DNA from: Hippophae tibetana
Taxonomy: Eukaryota; Streptophyta; Magnoliopsida; Rosales; Elaeagnaceae
DNA: 64,000 nt
NCBI GenBank assembly: GCA_037013495.1
Contig: JAZDXN010000013.1
Location: 2,418,001 to 2,482,000, forward strand
Direction: 5' to 3'
Positions within the stretch are counted from its first letter, which is position 1. Each line of letters starts with the position of its first letter. Below the pieces are notes generated by a model, which worked only from the letters and a program-made list of their open reading frames with translations, searched no databases and had not been told where the DNA came from. A program made the translations under genes and the position numbers. This document shows positions 13,555 through 27,150 of this stretch, piece after piece.

Positions 13555-16500
13555 TTACAAACGATACTTTCTTTGCATCATTAGTAAAATAAATATCCTC
13601 GAAACAAGCTTTTAGCAATTAGTTACTTGTTATTAAAGAGGTTTTCCTTATTACAGTAGGTTCCAAAATAACGAAGAGGTCTAATTTCAAATGCTACATT
13701 TTTAATGAGAGCTAATTTATCTATGTATAATTTAACGATGCAAAGTTTCGGACACACGCTCCTGCGTATCTTCCTTCAACGACAAGGTACGTGATCGGTT
13801 AAGCACCAAACATTAAATACTTACATCCACAATGCTTCTATGTATAATATTTTTTCAGTTATGTTTTATCTTACACTTTTTAGCCAACAAGATATATTTG
13901 CTCGTCATTGTGGCAAACCTATCTAGACAAAATCATTTTGCAGTTAGAACTATTGATGGAGCATTCTATAACTTGGAACCTGTAGTTTTGATACCTCAAT
14001 GTACTTAAATTATGGTCGAACTCATGATTGCATGTCAAAGCGGAGAGGCACTTCGTTGTAGATTCCTAGATTTAGAAACACCTTATCCTTTTTGCCCACA
14101 ACCGTGTTCAATTTCATCAAGAATAGATTCATCTTCTTCTAGTCCTTGAAACTCAACAAGCCATATAGGAGATGAAAAGGTTGGAATGCATTAACCAAGT
14201 TTTTTTGGTAACTTGAGCGTTTTATATTTGGGTGTTAGTCGAGTTCTCTTTGTGAAGTTTGAAGTAATCTTTACAAACCGTACTTTCTTTGTATCATTAG
14301 TAAAAGAAATATCTTCGAAACAAGCTTCTAGCAATTAGTTACTTGTTATTGAAGGGGTTTTCCTCATTACAATTGGTTCCAAAATAACGAAGAGGTCTCA
14401 TTTCATATGCTACTTTTTTTTATGAGAGGTAATTAATTTATGCATAATTTAACAATGCAAAGTCTCAAACACACGCTCCTGCGTATCTTCCTTCAATGGC
14501 AAGGTACGTGATCGGTTAACCAGGAAACATTAAAAATACTTACATCCACAATGATTCTATGTATAATATTTTGCACATATGTTTTATCTTACACTTTCTA
14601 ACCAACAAGATATATTTGCTCGTAATTGTGGCAAACCTATCTAAACAAAATCATTTTGCAGTTAGACATATTGATGGAGCATTCTATAACTTGGAACCTG
14701 TAGTTTTGATACCTCAATTTACTTAAATTATGGTCAAACTCATTTTTGCATGTCAAAGCGGAGAGGCACATCGTTGTAGATTCCTATGCTTAGAAACACC
14801 TTATCCTTTTGCACACAACCGTGTTCATTTTCATCAAGAATAGATTCATATTCTTCTGCTCCTTGAAAGTCAACAAGCCATATAGGAGATGAAAAGGTTG
14901 GAATGCATTAAACAAGTTTTTTTGGTAACTTGAGCGTTTTATATTTGGGTTTTTAGTCTATTTCTCTTTGTGAAGTTTGAAGTAATCTTTACAAACCGTA
15001 CTTTCTTTGTATCATTAGTAAAAGAAATATCTTCGAAACAAGCTTTTAGCAATTAGTTACTTGTTATTGAAGGGGTTTTCCTCATTAAAGTTGGTTCCAA
15101 AATAACAAAGATGTCTAATTTCAAATGCTACATTTTTTATGAGAGCTAATTAATCTATGTATAATTTAACGATGCAAACTGTCGGACACACGCTCCTGCG
15201 TATCTTCCTTCAATGACAAGGTACGTGATCGTTTAACCAAGAAACATTAAATACTTACATCCACAATGCTTCTATGTATAATATTTTGTCACTTATGTTT
15301 TATCTAACATTTTCTAGTCAATAAGATATATTTGCTCGTAATTGTGGCAAACCTATCTAAACAAAATCTTTTTGCAGTTAGACATATTAATGGAGCATTC
15401 TTAACTTAGAACCTGTAGTTTTGATACCTCAATGTACTTAAATTATGTTTAAACTCATGATTGCATGTCAAAGCGGAGAGGCACGTCGTTGTAGATTCCA
15501 AGGCTTAGAAACACCTTATCCTTTTGCTCACAACCGTGTTCAATTTCATCAAGAATAGATTCATCTTCTTCTCGTCCTTGAAACTCACCAAGCCATATAA
15601 GAGATGAAAAGGTTGGAATGCATTAAGCAATTTTGTTTCGTAACTTGAGCGTTTTATATTTGGGTTTTTAGTCGATTTCTCTTTGTGAAGTTTGAAGTAA
15701 TCTTTACAAACGATACTTTCTTTCCATCATTAGTCAAATAAATATCTTCGAAACAAGCTTTTAGCAATTAGTTACTTGTTATTGAAGGGGTTTTCCTCAT
15801 TAAAGTTGGTTCCAAAATAACGAAGAGGTCTAATTTCAAATGCTACATTTTTTATGAGCGCTAATTAATCTATGTATAATTTAACGATGCAAACTGTCGG
15901 ACACACGCTCCTGCGTATCTTCCTTCAATGACAAGGTACGTGATCGTTTAACCAAGAAACATTAAATACTTACATCCAAAATGCATCTATGTATATTATT
16001 TTGTCACTTATGTTTTATCTAACATTTTCTAGTCAACAAGATATATTTGCTCGTAATTATGGCAAACCTATCTAAACAAAATCTTTTTGCAGTTAGACAT
16101 ATTGATGGAGCATTCTATAACTTTGAACCTGTAGTTTTGATACCTCAATGTACTTAAATTATGTTTAAACTCATGATTGCATGTCAAAGCGGAGAGGCAC
16201 GTCGTTGTAGATTCCTAGGCTTAGAAACACCTTATCCTTTTGCTCACAACCGTGTTCAATTTCATCAAGAATAGATTCATCTTCTTCTCGTCCTTGAAAC
16301 TCACCAAGCCATATAAGAGATGAAAAGGTTGGAATGCATTAAGCAATTTTGTTTCGTAACTTGAGCGTTTTATATTTGGGTTTTTAGTCGATTTCTCTTT
16401 GTGAAGTTTGAAGTAATCTTTACAAACGATACTTTCTTTCCATCATTAGTCAAATAAATATCCTCGAAACAAGCTTTTAGCAATTAGTTACTTGTTATTG

Positions 16501-18569
16501 AAGAGGTTTTCCTCATTACAGTAGGTTCCAAAATAACAAAGAGGTCTAATTTCAAATGCTACATTTTTTATGAGAGCTAATTAATCTATGTATAATTTAA
16601 CGATGCAAAGTTTCGGACACACGCTCCTGCGTATCTTCCTTCAATGACAAGGTACATGATCGTTTAACCACCAAACATTAAATACTTACTTCCACAATCC
16701 TTCTATGTATAATATTTTGTCACTTATGTTTTATCTTACACTTTCTAGCGAACAAGATATATTTGCTCGTAATTGTGGCAAACCAATCTAAACAAAATCA
16801 TTTTGCAGTTAGACATATTGATGGAGCATTCTATAACTTGGAACCTGTAGTTTTGATACCTCAATGTACTTCAATTATGGACAAACTCATGATTGCATGT
16901 CACAGCGGAGAGGCACGTCGTTGTAGATTCCTATGTTTAGAAACAATTTATCCTTTTGCACACAACCGTGTTCAATTTCATCAAGAATAGATTCATATTC
17001 ATATGGTCCTTGAAACTCACCAAGCCATATAGGAGATGAAAAGGTTGTAATGTATTAAGCCAGTGTGTTTGGTAACTTGAGCGTTTTATATTTGGGTTTT
17101 TAATCGATTTCTCTAGGTTAAGTTTGAAGTAATCTTTACAAACGGTACTTTCTTTGTACCATTAGAAAAAGAAATATCCTCTAAACAAGCTTCAAGCAAT
17201 TTGTTACTTGTTATTGAAGGCGTTTTCCTCATTACAGTTGGTTCCAAAATAACGAAGAGGTCTCAATTCAAATACTACATTTTTTTATGAGAGCTAATTA
17301 ATCTATATATAATTTAACGTTGCAAACTGTCGGACAAATGCTCCAACGTATCTTCCTTCAATGAAAAAGTACGTGATCGGTTAACCACCAAACATTAAAT
17401 ACTTACATCCACATTGCTTCTATGTATAATATTTGGACACTTATGTTTTATCTTACACTTTCTAGCGAACAAGATATATTTGCTCATAATTGTGGCAAAC
17501 CTATCTAAACAAAATCATTTTGCTGTTAGACATATTGATGGAGCATTCTATAACTTGGAACCTGTAGTTTTGATTCCTCAATGTACTTAAATTATGGTCA
17601 AACTCATGATTGCATGTCAAAGCGGAGAGGCAGTTCGTTGTAGATTCCTAGGCTTAGAAACACCTTATCCTTTTGCACACAACCGTGTTCAATTTCATCA
17701 AGAATACATTTATCTTCTTCTGTTCCTTAAAACTCAACACGCCATATAGAAGATGAAAAGGTTGGAATGCATTAAGCAAGTTTTTTTGGTAACTTGAGCA
17801 TTTTATATTTGGGTTTTTAGTCTATTTCTCTTTGTGAAGTTTGAAGTAATCTTTACAAAACGGTACTTTCTTTGTACCATTAGTAAAAGAAATATCTTCG
17901 AAACAAGCTTATAGCAATTAGTTACTTGTTATTGAAGGGGTTTTCCTCATTACAGTTGGTTCTAAATTAACGAAGAGGTCTCAATTCAAATGCTACTTTT
18001 TTTATGAGAGCTAATTAATCTATGCATAATTTAACGATGCAAAGTGTGAGACACACGCTCCTGCGTATCTTCCTACAATGAAAAATTACGTGAACGGTTA
18101 ACCACGAAACATTAAATACTTACATCCACAATGCTTCTATGTATAATATTTTGTTACTTATGTTTTATCTAACACTTTCTAGTCAACAAGATATATTTGC
18201 TCGTAATTGTGGCAAACCTATCTAAACAAAATCATTTTGCAGTTAGACATATTGATGGAGCATTCTATAACTTGGAACCTGTAGTTTTGATACCTTAATG
18301 TACTTAAATTATGGTCAAACTCATTATTGCATGTCAAAGCGGAGAGGCACGTCGTTGTAGATTCCTAGGCTTAGAAACACCTTATCGTTTTGCACACAAC
18401 CGTGTTCAATTTCATCAAGAATAGATTCATCTTCTTCTGGTCCTTGAAACGAAACAAGCCATATAGGAGATGAAAAGGTTGGAATGCATTAAGCAAGTTT
18501 TTTTGGTAACTTGAGAGTTTTATATTTGGGTTTTTAGTCGATTTCTCTTTGTGATGTTTGAAGTAATCT
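13555..18569. repeat. Run of divergent monomers without a clear long HOR
   Basis: Seven units start at 13555, 14271, 14989, 15704, 16420, 17136 and 17853. They differ from each other more than units elsewhere do. The main local similarity is between the units at 14989 and 15704, which share their second halves ('caattttgtttcg'), and between 15704 and 16420, which share 'cgatactttctttccatc' and 'gtcaaataaatatc'. This indicates an off-phase duplication of about 716 bp. The last unit has the extra A of pentamer type 4 ('ttacaaaacgg'). The unit starting at 15704 is the apparent donor-type sequence of the 27121-27463 tract. Confidence 0.85.
15674..16016. repeat. Source-like segment of a 343-bp tract shared with 27121-27463
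   Basis: This segment runs from the 'g' of 'tagtcgattt' through the monomer start at 15704 to 'cacttatgtttt'. It reads base for base like 27121-27463, which lies 11,447 bp to the right. Rare marks shared by the two are 'tttccatcattagtcaaata', 'gagcgctaatt', 'atccaaaatgcatc' and 'gtatattatt'. In the second location these marks occur only inside the tract. Confidence 0.88.
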
Positions 18570-21433
18570 TTACAAACGGTACTTTCTTTGCATCATTAGT
18601 AAAATATATATCCTCGAAACAAGTTTTTAGCAATTAGTTACTTGTTATTGAAGGGGTTTTCCTCATTAAAGTTGGTTCCAAAATAACGAAGTTGTGTAAT
18701 TTCAAATCCTACATTTTTTATGAGAGCTAATTAATCTATGTATAATTTAACGATGCAAAGTGTCGGACAAACGTTCCTGCGTATCTTCCTTTAATGATAT
18801 GGTACGTGATCGGTTAACGAAGAAACATTAAATACTTACATCCACAATGCTTCTATGTATAATATTTTGTCACTTATGTTTTATCTTACACTTTCTAGCC
18901 AAGAAGATATATTTGCTCGTAATTGTGGCAAACCTATCTAAACAAAATCATTTTGCAGTTAGACATATTGATGGAGCATTCTATAACTTGGAACCTGTAG
19001 TTTTGATACCTCAATGTACTTAAATTATGTGTAAACTCATGATTGCATATCAAAGCGGAGAGGCACGTCGTTATAGATTCCTAGGTTTAGAAACATCTTA
19101 TCTTTTTGCACACAACCGTGTTCAATTTCATCAATAATAGATTCATCTTCTTCTAGTCCTTGAAACTCACCAAGCCATATAAGAGATAAAAAGGTTGGAA
19201 TGGATTAAGCAAGTTTGTTTGCTAACTTGAGTGTTTTATATTTGGGTTTTCAGTCTATTTCTCTTTGTGAAGTTTGAAGTAATCTTTACAAACGGTACTT
19301 TCTTTGCATCATTAGTAAAATATATATCCTCGAAACAAGTTTTTAGCAATTAGTTACTTGTTATTGAAGGGGTTTTCCTCATTAAAGTTGGTTCCAAAAT
19401 AACGAAGTGGTCTAATTTCAAATCCTACATTTTTTATGAGAGCTAACTAATCTATGTATAATTTAACGATGCAAACTGTCAGAGAAACGCTCCTGCGTAT
19501 CTTCCTTTAATGACAAGGTACGTGATCGGTTAACAAAGAAACATTAAATACTTAAATCCACAATGCTTCTATGTATAATATTTTGTCACTTATGTTTTAT
19601 CTTACACTTTCTAGCCAAGAAGATATATTTGCTCGTAATTGTGGCAAACCTATCTAAACAAAATCATTTTGCAGTTAGACATATTGATGGAGCATTCTAT
19701 AACTTGGAACCTGTAGTTTTGATACCTCAATGTACTTAAATTATGTGTAAACTCATGATTGCATGTCAAAGCGGAGAGGCACGTCGTTGTAGATTCCTAG
19801 GTATAGAAACATCTTATCTTCTTGCACACAACCGTGTTCAATTTCATCAATAATAGATTCATCTGCTTCTGGTCCTTGAAACTCACCAAGCCATATAAGA
19901 GATAAACAGGTTGGAATGGATTAAGCAAGTTTGTTTGCTAACTTGAGTGTTTTATATTTGGGTTTTCAGTCTATTTCTCTTTGTGAAGTTTGAAGTAATC
20001 TTTACAAACGGTACTTTCTTTGCATCATTAGTAAAATATATATCCTCGAAACAAGTTTTTAGCAATTAGTTACTTGTTATTGAAGGGGTTTTCCTCATTA
20101 AAGTTGGTTCGAAAATAACGAAGTGGTCTAATTTCAAATCCTACTTTTTTTATGAGAGCTAATTAATCTATGTATAATTTAACGATGCAAACTGTCGGAC
20201 AAACGCTCCTGCGTATCTTCCTTTAATGACAAGGTACGTGATCGGTTAACGAAGAAACATTAAATACTTAAATCCACAATGCTTCTATGTATAATATTTT
20301 GTCACTTATGTTTTATCTTACACTTTCTAGCCAAGAAGATATATTTGCTCGTAATTGTGGCAAACCTATCTAAACAAAATCATTTTGCAGTTAGACATAT
20401 TGATGGAGCATTCTATAACTTGGAACCTGTAGTTTTGATACCTCAATGTACTTAAATTATGTGTAAACTCATGATTGCATGTCAAAGCGGAGAGGCACGT
20501 CGTTGTAGATTCCTAGGTTTAGAAACATCTTATCTTCTTGCACACAACCGTGTTCAATTTCATCAATAATAGATTCATCTTCTTCTCGTCCTTCAAACTC
20601 ACCAAGCCATATAAGAGATAAAAAGGTTGGAATAGATTAAGCAAGTTTGTTTGCTAACTTGAGTGTTTTATATTTGGGTTTTCAGTCTATTTCTCTTTGT
20701 GAAGTTTGAAGTAATCTTTACAAACGGTTCTTTCTTTGCATCATTAGTAAAATAGATAACCTCGAAACAAGTTTTTAGCAATTAGTTACTTGTTATTGAA
20801 GGTGTTTTCCTCATTAAAGTTGGTTCCAAAATAACGAAGTGGTCTAATTTCAAATCCTACTTTTTTTATGAGAGCTAATTAATCTATGTATAATTTAACG
20901 ATGCAAACTGTCGGACAAACGCTCCTGCATATCTTCCTTTAATGACAAGGTACGTGATCGGTTAACGAAGAAACATTAAATACTTAAATCCACAATGCTT
21001 CTATGTATAATATTTTGTCACTTATGTTTTATCTTACACTTTCTAGCCAAGAAGATATATTTGCTCGTAATTGTGGCAAACCTATCTAAACAAAATCATT
21101 TTGTAGTTAGACATATTGATGGAGCATTCTATAACTTGGAACCTGTAGTTTTGATACCTCAATGTACTTAAATTATGTGTAAACTCATGATTGCATGTCA
21201 AAGCGGAGAGGCACGTCGTTGTAGATTCATAGGTTTAGAAACATCTTATCTTTTTGCACACAACCGTGTTCAATTTCATCAATAATAGATTCATCTTCTT
21301 CTCGTCCTTGAAACTCACCAAGCCATATAAGAGATAAAAAGGTTGGAATGGATTAAGCAAGTTTGTTTGCTAACTTGAGTGTTTTATATTTGGGTTTTCA
21401 GTCTATTTCTCTTTGTGAAGTTTGAAGTAATCT
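18570..21433. repeat. Four closely similar monomers at exact 716-bp spacing
   Basis: Units start at 18570, 19286, 20002 and 20718, each 716 bp. They share 'gtaaaatatatatcctcg' (the last has 'aaaatagataacc'), 'acaagtttttagc' (which loses the AAGCTT site), 'caaatcctac', 'cctttaatga' and 'catcaataatag'. Here the repeat has been amplified as single monomers, with no higher-order unit. A fifth member of this subtype stands alone at 22865, separated by two units of other types. Confidence 0.92.
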
Positions 21434-23581
21434 TTACAAACCGTACTTTCTTTGTACCATTAGTAAAGGAAATATCCTCGAAAATAGCTTCAAGCAATTA
21501 GTTACTTGTTATTGAAGGGGTTTTCCTCATTACAGTTGGCTCCAAAATAACGAAGGGGTCACAATTCAAATACTACATTTTTTTATCAGAGCTAATTAAT
21601 ATATGTATAATTTAACGATGCAAACTGTCGGACACACGCTCCTGCGAATCTTCCTTCAATGAAAAAGTATGTGATCGGTTAACCACCAAACATTAAATAC
21701 TTACATCCACATTGCTTCTATGTATAATATTTGGTCACTTATGTTTTATCTTACACTTTCTAGCGAAAAAGATATATTTGCTCGTCATTGTGGCAAACCT
21801 ATCTAAACAAAATCATTTTGCAGTTAGACCTATTCATGGAGCATTCTATAACTTAGAACCTGTAGTTTTGATAGCTCAATGTACGTAAATTATGGTCAAA
21901 CTCATGATTGCATGTCAAAGCGGAGAGGCACTTCGTTGGAGATTCCTAGGTTTAGAAATACCTGCCCCTTTTGCACACAACCGTGTTCAATTTCCTCAAG
22001 AATAGATTTATCTTCTTCTGGTCCTTGAAACTCAACAAGCCATATAGGAGATGAAAAGGTTGGAATGCAATAAGTAAGTTTTTTGGTAACTTGAGTCTTT
22101 TATATTTGTGTTTTTAGTCGATTTCTCTTTGTGAAGTTTGAAGTAATCTTTACAAACGGTATTTCTTTGTTTCATTAGTAAAAGATATATCCTCGAAACA
22201 AGCTTTTAGCAATTAGTTACTTGTTATTGAAGGGGTTTTCCTCATTACAGTAGGTTCCAAAATACCGAAGTGGTCTAATTTCAAATGCTACATTTTTTAT
22301 AAGTGCTAATTAATCTATGTATAATTTAACGATCCAAAGTGTCGGACACACGCTCCTGCGTATCTTCCTTCAATGACAAGGTACTTCATCTGTTAACCAC
22401 GAAACATTAAATACTTACATCCACAATGCTTCTATGGATAATATTTTGTTTCTTATGTTTTATCTTACACTTTCTAGCGGACAAGATATATTTGCTCGTC
22501 ATTGTGGCAAACCTATCTAAACAAAATCATTTTGCAGTTAGACCTATGGATGGAGCATTCTATAACTTGGAACCTGTTGTTTTGATACCTCAATGTACGA
22601 AAATTATCGTCAAACTCATGATTGCATGTCAAAGCGGAGTGGCCCTTCATTGTAGATTCCTAGGTTTAGAAACACCTTATCCTTTTGCACACAACCGTGT
22701 TCAATTTCATCAAGAATAGATTCATCTTCTTCTAGTCCTTGAAACGCAACAATCCTTATAGGAGATGAAAAGTTTGGAATGCATTAAGCAAGTTTTTTTG
22801 GTAACTTGAGAGTTTTATATTTGGGTTTTTAGTCGATTTCTCTTTGTGAAGTTTGAAGTAATCTTTACAAACGGTACTTTCTTTGCATCATTAGTAAAAT
22901 ATATATCCTCGAAACAAGATTTTAGCAATTAGTTACTTGTTATTGAAGGGGTTTTCCTCATTAAAGTTGGTTCCAAAATAACGAAGTGGTCTAATTTCAA
23001 ATCCTACATTTTTTATGAGAGCTAATTAATCTATGTATAATTTAACGATGCAAAGTGTCGGACAAACGTTCCTGCGTATCTTCCTTTAATGACATGGTAC
23101 GTGATCGGTTAACGAAGAAACATTAAATACTTACATCCAAAATGCTTCTATGTATAATATTTTGTCACTTATGTTTTATCTTACACTTTCTAGCCAAGAA
23201 GATATATTTGCTCATAATTGTGGCAAACCTATCTAAACAAAATCATTTTGCAGTTAGACATATTGATGCAGCATTCTATAACTTGGAACCTTTAGTTTTG
23301 ATACCTCAATGTACTTAAATTATGTGTAAACTCATGATTGCATGTCAAAGCGAAGAGGCACGTCGTTGTAGATGCATAGGTTTAGAAACACCTTATCTTT
23401 TTGCACACAACCGTGTTCAATTTCATCAAGAATAGATTCATCTTCTTCTCGTCCTTGAAACTCAACAAGCCATATAGGAGATGAAAAGGTTGGAATGCAA
23501 TAAGCAAGTTTGTTTTGGTAACTTGAGCGTTTTATATTTGGGTTTTTAGTCTATTTCACTTTGTGAAGTTTGAAGTAATCT
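21434..23581. repeat. Transition units between the left and right subfamilies
   Basis: Three units start at 21434, 22150 and 22865. The first brings in 'tagcttcaagc' and 'gctcgtcattg', which are marks of the right-hand half of the window. The second has 'gtaggttccaaaatacc' and a changed stop codon ('gtacgaaaat'), giving a chance 97-codon frame at 22426-22719. The third is the isolated fifth member of the 18570-type units. Left-hand monomers mostly read 'gctcgtaattg' and 'cacgtcgttg'; right-hand ones mostly read 'gctcgtcattg' and 'cacttcgttg'. Confidence 0.82.
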
Positions 23582-24290
23582 TTACAAACGGTACTTTCCT
23601 TGCATCATTAGTAAAAGATATATCCTCGAAACAAGCTTTTAGCAATTAGTTACTTGTTATGGAAGGGGTTTTTCTGATTGTAGTAGGTTACAAAATACCG
23701 AAGTGGTCTAATTTCAAATGCTACATTTTTTATGAGTGCTAATTAATCTATGTATAATTTAACGATCCAAAGTGTCGGACACACGCTCCTGCGTATCTTC
23801 CTTCAATGACAAGGTACGTGATCGGTTAACCACGAAACATTAAATACTTACATCCACAATGATTCTATGTATAATATTTTGTCACTTATGTTTTGTCTTA
23901 CACTTTCTAGCCAACAAGATATATTTGCTCGTCATTGTGGCAAACCTATCTAAACAAGGTCATTTTGTAGTTAGACCTATTGATGGAGCATTCTCTAACT
24001 TGGAACCTGTAGTTTTGATACCTCTTCAATTAAGGTCAAACTCATGATTGCATGTCAAAGCGGAGAGGCACGTCGTTGTAGATTCCTAGGTTTAGAAACA
24101 CCTTATCTTTTTTCACACAACCGTGTTCAATTTCATCAAGAATAGATTCATCTTCTTCTCGTCCTTGAAACTCAACAAGCCATATAGGAGATGAAAAGGT
24201 TGGAATGCAATAAGCAAGTTTTTTTGGTAACTTGAGCGTTTTATATTTGGGTTTTTAGTCTATTTCTCTTTGTTAAGTTTGAAGTAATCT

Positions 24291-27150
24291 TTACAAATGG
24301 TACTTTCTTAGTACCATTAGTAAAGGAAATATCCTCGAAATTAGCTTCAAGCAATTAGTTACTTGTTATTGAAGGGGTTTTCCTCATTACAGTTGGCTCC
24401 AAAATAACGAAGGGGTCACAATTCAAATACTACATTTTTTTATGAGAGCTAATTAATCTATGTATAATTTAACGATGCAAACTGTCAGACACACGCTCCT
24501 GCGTATCTTCCTTCAATGAAAAAGTACGTGATCGTTTAACCACGAAACATTAAATACTTACATCCACAATGCTTCTATGTATAATATTTTCTCACTTATG
24601 TTTTATCTTACACTTTCTAGCGAACAAGATATATTTTCTCGTCATTGTGGCAAACCTTTCTAAACAAAATCATTTTGCAGTTAGACCTATTCATGGAGCA
24701 TTCTATAACTTGGAACCTGTAGTTTTGATAGCTCAATGTACGTAAATTATGGTCAAACTCATGATTGCAAGTCAAAGCGGAGAGGCACTTCGTTGTAGAT
24801 TCCTAGGTTTACAAATACCTTATCCTTTTGCACACAACCGTGTTCAATTTCCTCAAGAATAGATTTATCTTCTTCTGGTCCTTGAAACTCAACAAGCCAT
24901 ATAGGAGATGAAAAGGTTGGAATGCATTAAGCAAGTTTTTTTGATAACTTGAGCGTTTTATATTTGGGTTTTTAGTCTATTTCACTTTGTGAAGTTTGAA
25001 GTAATCTTTACAAACGGTACTTTACTTGCATCATTAGTAAAAGATATATCCTCGAAACATGCTTTTAACAATTAGTTACTTGTTATGGAAGGGGTTTTTC
25101 TCATTATAGTAGGTTCCAAAATACCGAAGTGGTCTAATTTCAAATGCTACATTTTTTATGAGTGCTATTTAATCTATGTATAATTTAACGATCCAAAGTG
25201 TCGGACACACGCTCCTACGTATCTTCCTTCAATGACAAGGTACGTGATCGGTTAACCACGAAACATTAAATACTTACATCCACAATGATTCTATGGATAA
25301 TATTTTGTTTCTTATGTTTTATCTTACACTTTCTAGCGGACAAGATATATTTGCTCGTCATTGTGGCAAACCTATCTAAACAAAATCATTTTGCAGTTAG
25401 ACATATTGATGGAGCATTCTATAACTTGGAACCTGTAGTTTTGATACCTTAATGTACATAAATTATGGTCAAACTCATTATTGCATGTCACAGCGGAGAG
25501 GCACGTCGTTGTAGATTCCTAGGGTTAGAAGCACCTTATCCTTTTTGCACACAACCGTGTTCAATTTCATCAAGAATAGATTCATCTTCTTCTGGTCCTT
25601 GAAACTCAACAAGCCATATAGGAGATGAAAAGGTTGGAATGCATTAAGCAAGTTTTTTTGATAACTTGAGCGTTTTATATTTGGGTTTTTAGTCTATTTC
25701 TCTTTGTGAAGTTTGAAGTAATCTTTACAAACGGTACTTTACTTGCATCATTAGTAAAAGATATATCCTCGAAACATGCTTTTAGCAATTAGTTACTTGT
25801 TATGGAAGGGATTTTTCTCATTATAGTAGGTTCCAAAATACCAAAGTGGTCTAATTTCAAATGCTACATTTTTTATGAGTGCTATTTAATCTATGTATAA
25901 TTTAACGATCCAAAGTGTCGGACACACGCTCCTGCGTATCTTCCTTCAATGACAAGGTACGTGATCGGTTAACCACGAAACATTAAATACTTACATCCAC
26001 AATGATTCTATGGATAATATTTTGTTTCTTATGTTTTATCTTACACTTTCTAGCGGACAAGATATATTTGCTCGTAATTGTGGCAAACCTATCTAAACAA
26101 AATCATTTTGCAGTTAGACATATTGATGCAGCATTCTATAACTTGGAACCTGTAGTTTTGATACCTCAATGTACTTAAATTATGTGTAAACTTATGATTG
26201 CATGTCAAAGCGGAGAGGCACGTCGTTGTAGATTCCTAGGTTTAGAAACACCTTATCTTTTTGCACACAACCGTGTTCAATTTCATAAAGAATAGATTCA
26301 TCTTCTTCTCGTCCTTGAAACTCAACAAGCCATATAGGAGATGAAAATGTTGGAAGGCAATAAGCAAGTTTTTTTTGGTAACTTGAGCGTTTTATATTTG
26401 GGTTTTTAGTCTATTTCTCTTTGTTAAGTTTGACGTAATCTTTACAAATGGTACTTTCTTTGCATCATTAGTCAAAGAAATATACTCGAAACAAACTTTA
26501 AGCAATTAGTTACTAGTTATTGAATGGGTTTTCCTCATTACAGTAGGTTCCAAAATACCGAAGTGGTCTAATTTCAAATGCTACATATTTTATGAGTGCT
26601 AATTAATCTATGTATAATTTAACGATGCAAAGTGTCGGATACACGCTCCTGCGTATCTTCCTTCAATGACAACATACGTGATTGGTTTACCACGAATCAT
26701 TAAATACTTACATCCACAATGCTTCTATATATAATATTTTGTCACTTATGTTTTGTCTTACACTTTCTAGCCAACAAGATATATTTGCTCGTCATTGTGG
26801 CAAACCTATCTAAACAAAATCATTTTGTAGTTAGACCTATTGATGGAGCATTCTATAACTTGGAACCTGTAGTTTTGATACCTCTTCAATTAAGGTCAAA
26901 CTCATGATTGCATGTCAAAGCGGAGAGGCACGTCGTTGTAGATTCCTAGGTTTAGAAACACCTTATCTTTTTTCACACAACCGTGTTCAATTTCATCAAG
27001 AATAGATTCATCTTCTTCTCGTCCTTGAAACTCAACAAGCCATATAGGAGATGAAAAGGTTGGAATGCATTAAGCAAATTTGTTTGGTAACTTGAGCGTT
27101 TTATATTTGGGTTTTTAGTCGATTTCTCTTTGTGAAGTTTGAAGTAATCT
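24291..27150. repeat. Tetramer HOR C (2860 bp), single copy in super-repeat 1
   Basis: Units start at 24291, 25008, 25725 and 26442 (717, 717, 717 and 709 bp). Marks in order are 'cttagtaccattag' with 'attagcttcaagc' in unit 1; 'tttacttgcatc' with 'acatgctttt' in units 2 and 3; and 'gacgtaatc' with 'actagttattg' at the start of unit 4. The 709-bp unit carries the 7-bp-shorter junction 'cctcttcaattaagg' (26881-26895). The same junction at 24021-24035 ends the unit just before. The same tetramer occurs twice in tandem at 42882-48599. Confidence 0.9.

Noticed and set aside
16763-16990. 75-codon plus-strand open frame
   Set aside because: Same monomer frame, opened by 'acttcaatt' in place of the usual 'acttaaatt' stop. 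It is not shared by neighbouring units.
22426-22719. 97-codon plus-strand open frame, longest in the window
   Set aside because: The usual TAA is changed to AAA in this one unit. The hydrophobic start is a by-product of T-rich satellite sequence. No recognised domain.
23859-24047. 62-codon frames at 23859, 26719, 42450, 45309 and 48168
   Set aside because: All come from the 7-bp-shorter junction, which shifts past the usual stop. They are copies of one satellite variant.
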